A stretch of 64,000 bases of DNA from positions 2,323,501 to 2,387,500 of the forward strand of contig NZ_CP158299.1 of NCBI RefSeq assembly GCF_040256395.1, in the 5' to 3' direction. The position numbers and the translations under genes are program-made. The notes beneath the pieces are model-generated. The model was given only the letters and a program-made list of their open reading frames with translations. It was not told the DNA's origin and did not search any database. Each line of letters begins with the position of its first letter. The first letter of the stretch is position 1. Origin of the DNA: Deinococcus sonorensis KR-87. Its GTDB lineage: Bacteria; Deinococcota; Deinococci; Deinococcales; Deinococcaceae. Positions 59,155 through 64,000 of the stretch are shown here, in pieces.

Positions 59155-60861
59155 ATGAGAAGGAACAGCATTGCCAGCATTAGAATCTTTCAATTCACTG
59201 GGTTGCTCACGCTTTTTGGTATGGCTCAGGCGGCTCCCCGGGTGGACTGGACCAAAGACCTGAAGGTCATCGGGGCCGTGACGGTCGCCCCGGGCGGCGA
59301 CCTCTATTACATCGGCACCGATGCCCGGCTGCATCACACGGACGCCAAAGGCGTGGAACTCTGGAACTACGCCATCGGCGACATCGGCCGGTCGCAGCCG
59401 GTGGTGCTGCCCTCCGGCGGCGTGATCGTGGGCAGCTACGACGACGCGCTCTACAGCCTGGACTCCTCCGGCAAGCTGCTGTGGCGCACCAAACTGGACG
59501 GCGACATCTTCGCCAGCCCGGTGCTGCGGCCGGACGGCAGCGTGGTGGCGGCCACCGCCGGCGGCTCGGTGTACGCCGTGGACGCGGCCGGCAAGGTGCT
59601 GTGGACCTACAAGCTGGGCGGACCGATCTACAGCAGTCCGGTGATGGCGGCCGATGGCAGCCTGTACTTCGGCTCGCAGCTGGGCCGCCTGACCGCCCTG
59701 AGCGCCAGCGGTCAGCGGCGCTGGGTGTTCCAGGCCCCCTCGTCCATCTTCTCCAGCCCGGCCCTGGACGCGGAGGGCAACGTGTACTTCGGCTCGGCGG
59801 ACCGGCGCATCTATTCGCTGGCCCCGGACGGCCACGAGCGCTGGCACTATCAGACCAACCTGTTCGTGAACGCCAGCCCGATCGTGACCACCGCCGGCAT
59901 GGTGGTGGCCGGCAGCTATGACGGCAGCGTGTATGCGCTGCGGCTGGACGGCACGCTGGCCTGGACCTACAAGGCCGGCGCACCCATCGCGGCCCCCGTG
60001 GCCGAGCTGAGTGACGGCACCCTGGTGGTGGGCGACCTGAACGGCACCCTGCACGCCGTCGACCGCAGCGGTGACCTGCTGTGGACGCTCAAGGCCGGCA
60101 AGAAAATCGACACCAGCGTGGCGGTCAGTGACGCCGGCACCCTCTACTTCTCGGTGGGCGACGGCCTGATGACCAGCCTGCCGGGCCAGCGCCCGCTGGC
60201 GAGCGGGCCGTGGAGTTACTACCGCAGCGTGCCGTCCGGCTGGGGCCGCAGCCTGAGCGCCCCGGAGCAGGCGGCCCGGCTGAAGGCCACCCAGCTGGCG
60301 GCCACCCGGCCACTTACTCCGGCCCCGGTGGCGAGCCAGCCGCCGGCCACCGGCAGCACCAAACCGTCGGTCCCGGCCACGGGTACGGGGGGCGCCACGA
60401 CCCGGCCCCCCGCCACTCCGCCGGTGGCCACGGTGCCCTCCACGCCGTCCGTCCCGGTGGTGCCGGCCCTGACTCCGGCCCAGCTGGCCGCGCAGGCTGT
60501 CCGGACCATCAGCAGCTCGGCGCGGGTGCAGGACGGCCAGATCTATGTGCCACTGGAGCCGCTCAGCGTGGCGATGCAGGCGCGCATCGGGGTGCGGAAC
60601 AACCTGACGGCCACCCTGCTGGTGCCGGGTGTCACGGCCCCGACCACCGTCAGCGTGCGACAGCTGGGCGGGCAGCCGTACGTGTCGCTCGCGGCGCTGA
60701 CGGCCGTTCCCGGCTCCAGTGCCGCGTACCGGCCGGCCAGCCGCATGTATCAGCTGTCGGTGGGCAGCCGCACGCTGCTGAACCTGCCGCTGAACCTGCC
60801 GGCCCTGCTGATTCCGGTCCGGCCCCCGGAATACCAGCAGACCGGCAACAGTCGCTCCTGA
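59155..60861 (+). CDS. Secreted PQQ-like beta-propeller protein with a copper-amine-oxidase-N-like domain
   Basis: 568-aa exported protein. A signal peptide ends near GMAQAA. Residues about 40-350 form a seven- or eight-blade propeller of PQQ-type repeats (e.g. GSVYAVDAAGKVLWTYKLGG, GRLTALSASGQRRWVF). A Pro/Thr-rich linker (about 385-440) leads to a C-terminal domain (about 445-540) with YVPLEPLSVAMQARIG, like the N-terminal amine-oxidase domain found on cell-wall proteins. No enzymatic residues for PQQ binding are evident, so a structural or binding role is likely. AAAGGAG lies 12 nt before the ATG. The gene reads away from the repeat-rich secreted protein. Confidence 0.85.
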   Translation: MRRNSIASIRIFQFTGLLTLFGMAQAAPRVDWTKDLKVIGAVTVAPGGDLYYIGTDARLHHTDAKGVELWNYAIGDIGRSQPVVLPSGGVIVGSYDDALYSLDSSGKLLWRTKLDGDIFASPVLRPDGSVVAATAGGSVYAVDAAGKVLWTYKLGGPIYSSPVMAADGSLYFGSQLGRLTALSASGQRRWVFQAPSSIFSSPALDAEGNVYFGSADRRIYSLAPDGHERWHYQTNLFVNASPIVTTAGMVVAGSYDGSVYALRLDGTLAWTYKAGAPIAAPVAELSDGTLVVGDLNGTLHAVDRSGDLLWTLKAGKKIDTSVAVSDAGTLYFSVGDGLMTSLPGQRPLASGPWSYYRSVPSGWGRSLSAPEQAARLKATQLAATRPLTPAPVASQPPATGSTKPSVPATGTGGATTRPPATPPVATVPSTPSVPVVPALTPAQLAAQAVRTISSSARVQDGQIYVPLEPLSVAMQARIGVRNNLTATLLVPGVTAPTTVSVRQLGGQPYVSLAALTAVPGSSAAYRPASRMYQLSVGSRTLLNLPLNLPALLIPVRPPEYQQTGNSRS

Positions 60862-60887
60862 CCTGTCGCTGAGCAGGTGAAACAGAT

Positions 60888-60919
60888 GCGCCCACCCGCT
60901 GAGGCTGCCGGGTGGGCGC
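60888..60919 (+). terminator. Terminator after the beta-propeller gene
   Basis: GCGCCCACCC pairs with GGGTGGGCGC around a 12-nt loop, followed by CTGCTGTTCCTTT. It lies 26 nt past the stop codon. Confidence 0.7.
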
Positions 60920-60935
60920 CTGCTGTTCCTTTCCT

Positions 60936-61700
60936 TCAGCCCAGCACCCGAACAACAGCCGGTTGCCGGCGGGGTCGCTCAGGTCAAAGCCTTCGCGGGC
61001 GACCTGATCCGGGCGAGGCAGGGCACGCAGCGCCTCGGCGGGCAGGAGCAGCTTGAAGCCCTGCAGCTGCGCTTCCTGGGCCGGGGAAGGCGTCCACCAT
61101 CACGTTCGGGCCCAGCAGGTCCTGGGAGAACCGCCGGGTCTTGGTCAGATCGCTCACCCGCAGATGGACGTGCCCGACCAGAGTGCCGTCCGGTATCCCT
61201 CGCCACGTCAGGTCCTCGGCGGCGGCCACGATGCTGGCGAAATCGGAGGCCAGGGTGTCCATCCGCACGCTGCCCTGGTCCCAGGTCCAGCTGGCCGGAG
61301 CCCGGTCGGCTTAGACCTCGATCCCTTGATGTTCCGGGTCCTGCAGGTACATCGCTCCGCTCACCAGATGGGTTGACGCGCCCGACACCGGCACCTGTGC
61401 CTCGATCAGGTGTTGCACGAACCGGCCGAGGTCGGCGCGGCCGGGCAGCAGCAGCGCGATGGGGTCCTGGCCGGTATGCCGGGGCCTGGACGGCTGGGCC
61501 GCCACCGGCTGTCCACTCCAGCAGCGGCACGTCGGTCCTCAGCCGGGCCCGGTGCCGGCTGTGGTCCAGCACCTGCAGTCCGATGGCGCTGGCATATAGG
61601 CCACGCTGCGCGCCAGGTCCGTGACGGAGACAGAGATGGTGCCCAGCTGCAATCCGTGGAGGGGAGACGGCCGGGCAGGCGTGGCATCGGGCGGGGTCAC
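60936..61700 (-). pseudogene. Decayed VOC/glyoxalase (CatE-like) gene
   Basis: Pieces of one VOC protein lie in three frames on the minus strand. It begins with GTG at 61698-61700, followed by GLQLGTISVSVTDLARSVAY. After a frameshift comes AIGLQVLDHSRHRARLRTD. After another comes DPIALLLPGRADLGRFVQHL and VSGAMYLQDPEHQGIEV, then a stop where Tyr is expected. It resumes with DFASIVAAAEDLTWRG and HVHLRVSDLTKTRRF, then frameshifts again to QLQGFKLLLPAEAL and DLSDPAGNRL. At least three shifts and one stop: not a working gene. Confidence 0.85.
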
Positions 61701-61759
61701 CTCCAATGTGCCCCTTCAGGCAGGCTGGAGAGGTGGAGATTCACTCAGGTGCAGCCAGC

Positions 61760-62025
61760 CTATGAGCCAGCGGGGTGCTGACTGACCCACAACAGCAGCC
61801 CGATCAGCGCGATGTCCAGCACCCATGACGCTGGACGGCGCAGTCGGGGGTCCTGGCGGGCCCGCAGCACCTGTATGCCCAGCCGGACCAGCAGCAGGGC
61901 AGCGAACAGCCATACCGGCGGCCGTGCCACTCCTAACAGCGGCAGCAGCAGCAGGACCGCCAGCACCGCCAGCAGACCCAGGCTCAGCAGCGTCAGCCGG
62001 TCCGGCGGTGGCCGGTCGGGGCGGG

Positions 62026-62029
<4 letters not shown>
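61760..62029 (-). CDS. Small membrane protein, 89 aa, unknown
   Basis: Three hydrophobic helices (LLSLGLLAVLAVLLLLPLLG, VWLFAALLLVRLGIQVL and ILDIALIGLLLWV-like) with short basic loops; no family that I recognise. The TTG start (62027-62029) overlaps the glgB stop as TTGA and has no separate SD, so it is translated by coupling to glgB. A functional link to glycogen is not established. Confidence 0.7.
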
Positions 62030-63897
<1,868 letters not shown>

Positions 63898-63909
63898 GAA
63901 TCCAGCTTA

Positions 63910-64000
63910 GTGGACCGGAACGCCGCCTTCTCATTCAACGGCCTTGAGGTGCGCTTTACCTGGGCGTGCCGCTGGCGGCCCCGTGCGGCTCCAGCACCTG
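63910..64000. other. End of window, nothing assigned
   Basis: The last 90 bp, upstream of glgB, contain no ORF or RNA signal that I can support. A gene may begin or end beyond the window edge. Confidence 0.3.

Overview
The window is high-GC chromosomal DNA of a Deinococcus-type bacterium. The evidence is a LysW-dependent aminoadipate lysine pathway (hcs, lysT, lysU, lysW, lysX, lysY, lysZ), a Gfh1-type RNA polymerase factor, MutM, ExoIII, UvrA and RNase R repair/RNA genes, and a TANNNT -10 box placed 6-8 nt before the start codon of about twenty genes, the layout described for leaderless mRNAs in Deinococcus. There is no tRNA, rRNA, CRISPR array, prophage or insertion sequence. Nearly all of the window is packed housekeeping genes in short operons with ATGA, GTGA or TTGA overlaps.

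Layout. 1-3.3 kb: the end of a glycosyltransferase, mutM, pdxH and a TerD-AIM24 fusion. 3.3-3.6 kb: an AT-richer patch with a 42-residue Gly/Asn-rich peptide gene. 3.6-8.4 kb: metH-metF behind a SAM riboswitch. 8.4-12.2 kb: an RNase R with very long RGRK-repeat and basic tails. 12.4-23.4 kb: xth, hemolysin III, HAD phosphatases, serine dehydratase (sdaAB-sdaAA), an esterase lipoprotein, a LysM/phosphodiester-glycosidase protein, a sugar kinase and a DsbA/DsbB pair. 23.4-26.5 kb: uvrA. 26.6-31.2 kb: a BMP-type binding protein, small enzymes and lysZ. 31.3-39.6 kb: the main lysine cluster on the minus strand, with a pseudo-receiver, a PhzF-like protein and a BenE transporter among the lys genes, and an unusual tandem zinc-ribbon relative of LysW. 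39.7-46.8 kb: an aldo/keto reductase, two small acidic proteins, an MFS transporter, gfh1, a polyprenyl synthase, pabC and a pabB-pabA fusion. 46.8-51.8 kb: a TPP-riboswitch operon (thiB-thiP-thiQ-thiN plus one unknown). 51.8-64 kb: NUDIX, marR-MFS efflux, an FAD oxidoreductase, a VOC protein, asd with an attenuator, two secreted proteins, a decayed VOC gene and glgB.

How the genes work together. Several amino-acid and cofactor genes are controlled at the RNA level: SAM senses methionine supply at metH-metF, TPP senses thiamine at thiBPQ-thiN, and asd has what looks like a Thr/Ile leader-peptide attenuator. The last fits the biology: lysine comes from aminoadipate here, so aspartate semialdehyde feeds mainly Thr, Ile and Met.

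The strongest new observations are the asd attenuator with a leaderless 8-residue leader peptide, two other leaderless mini-ORFs whose stop codons overlap the next start codon, the tandem LysW-like protein, a one-base frameshift near the end of hcs, the RNase R extensions and a receiver domain without its phospho-acceptor Asp.
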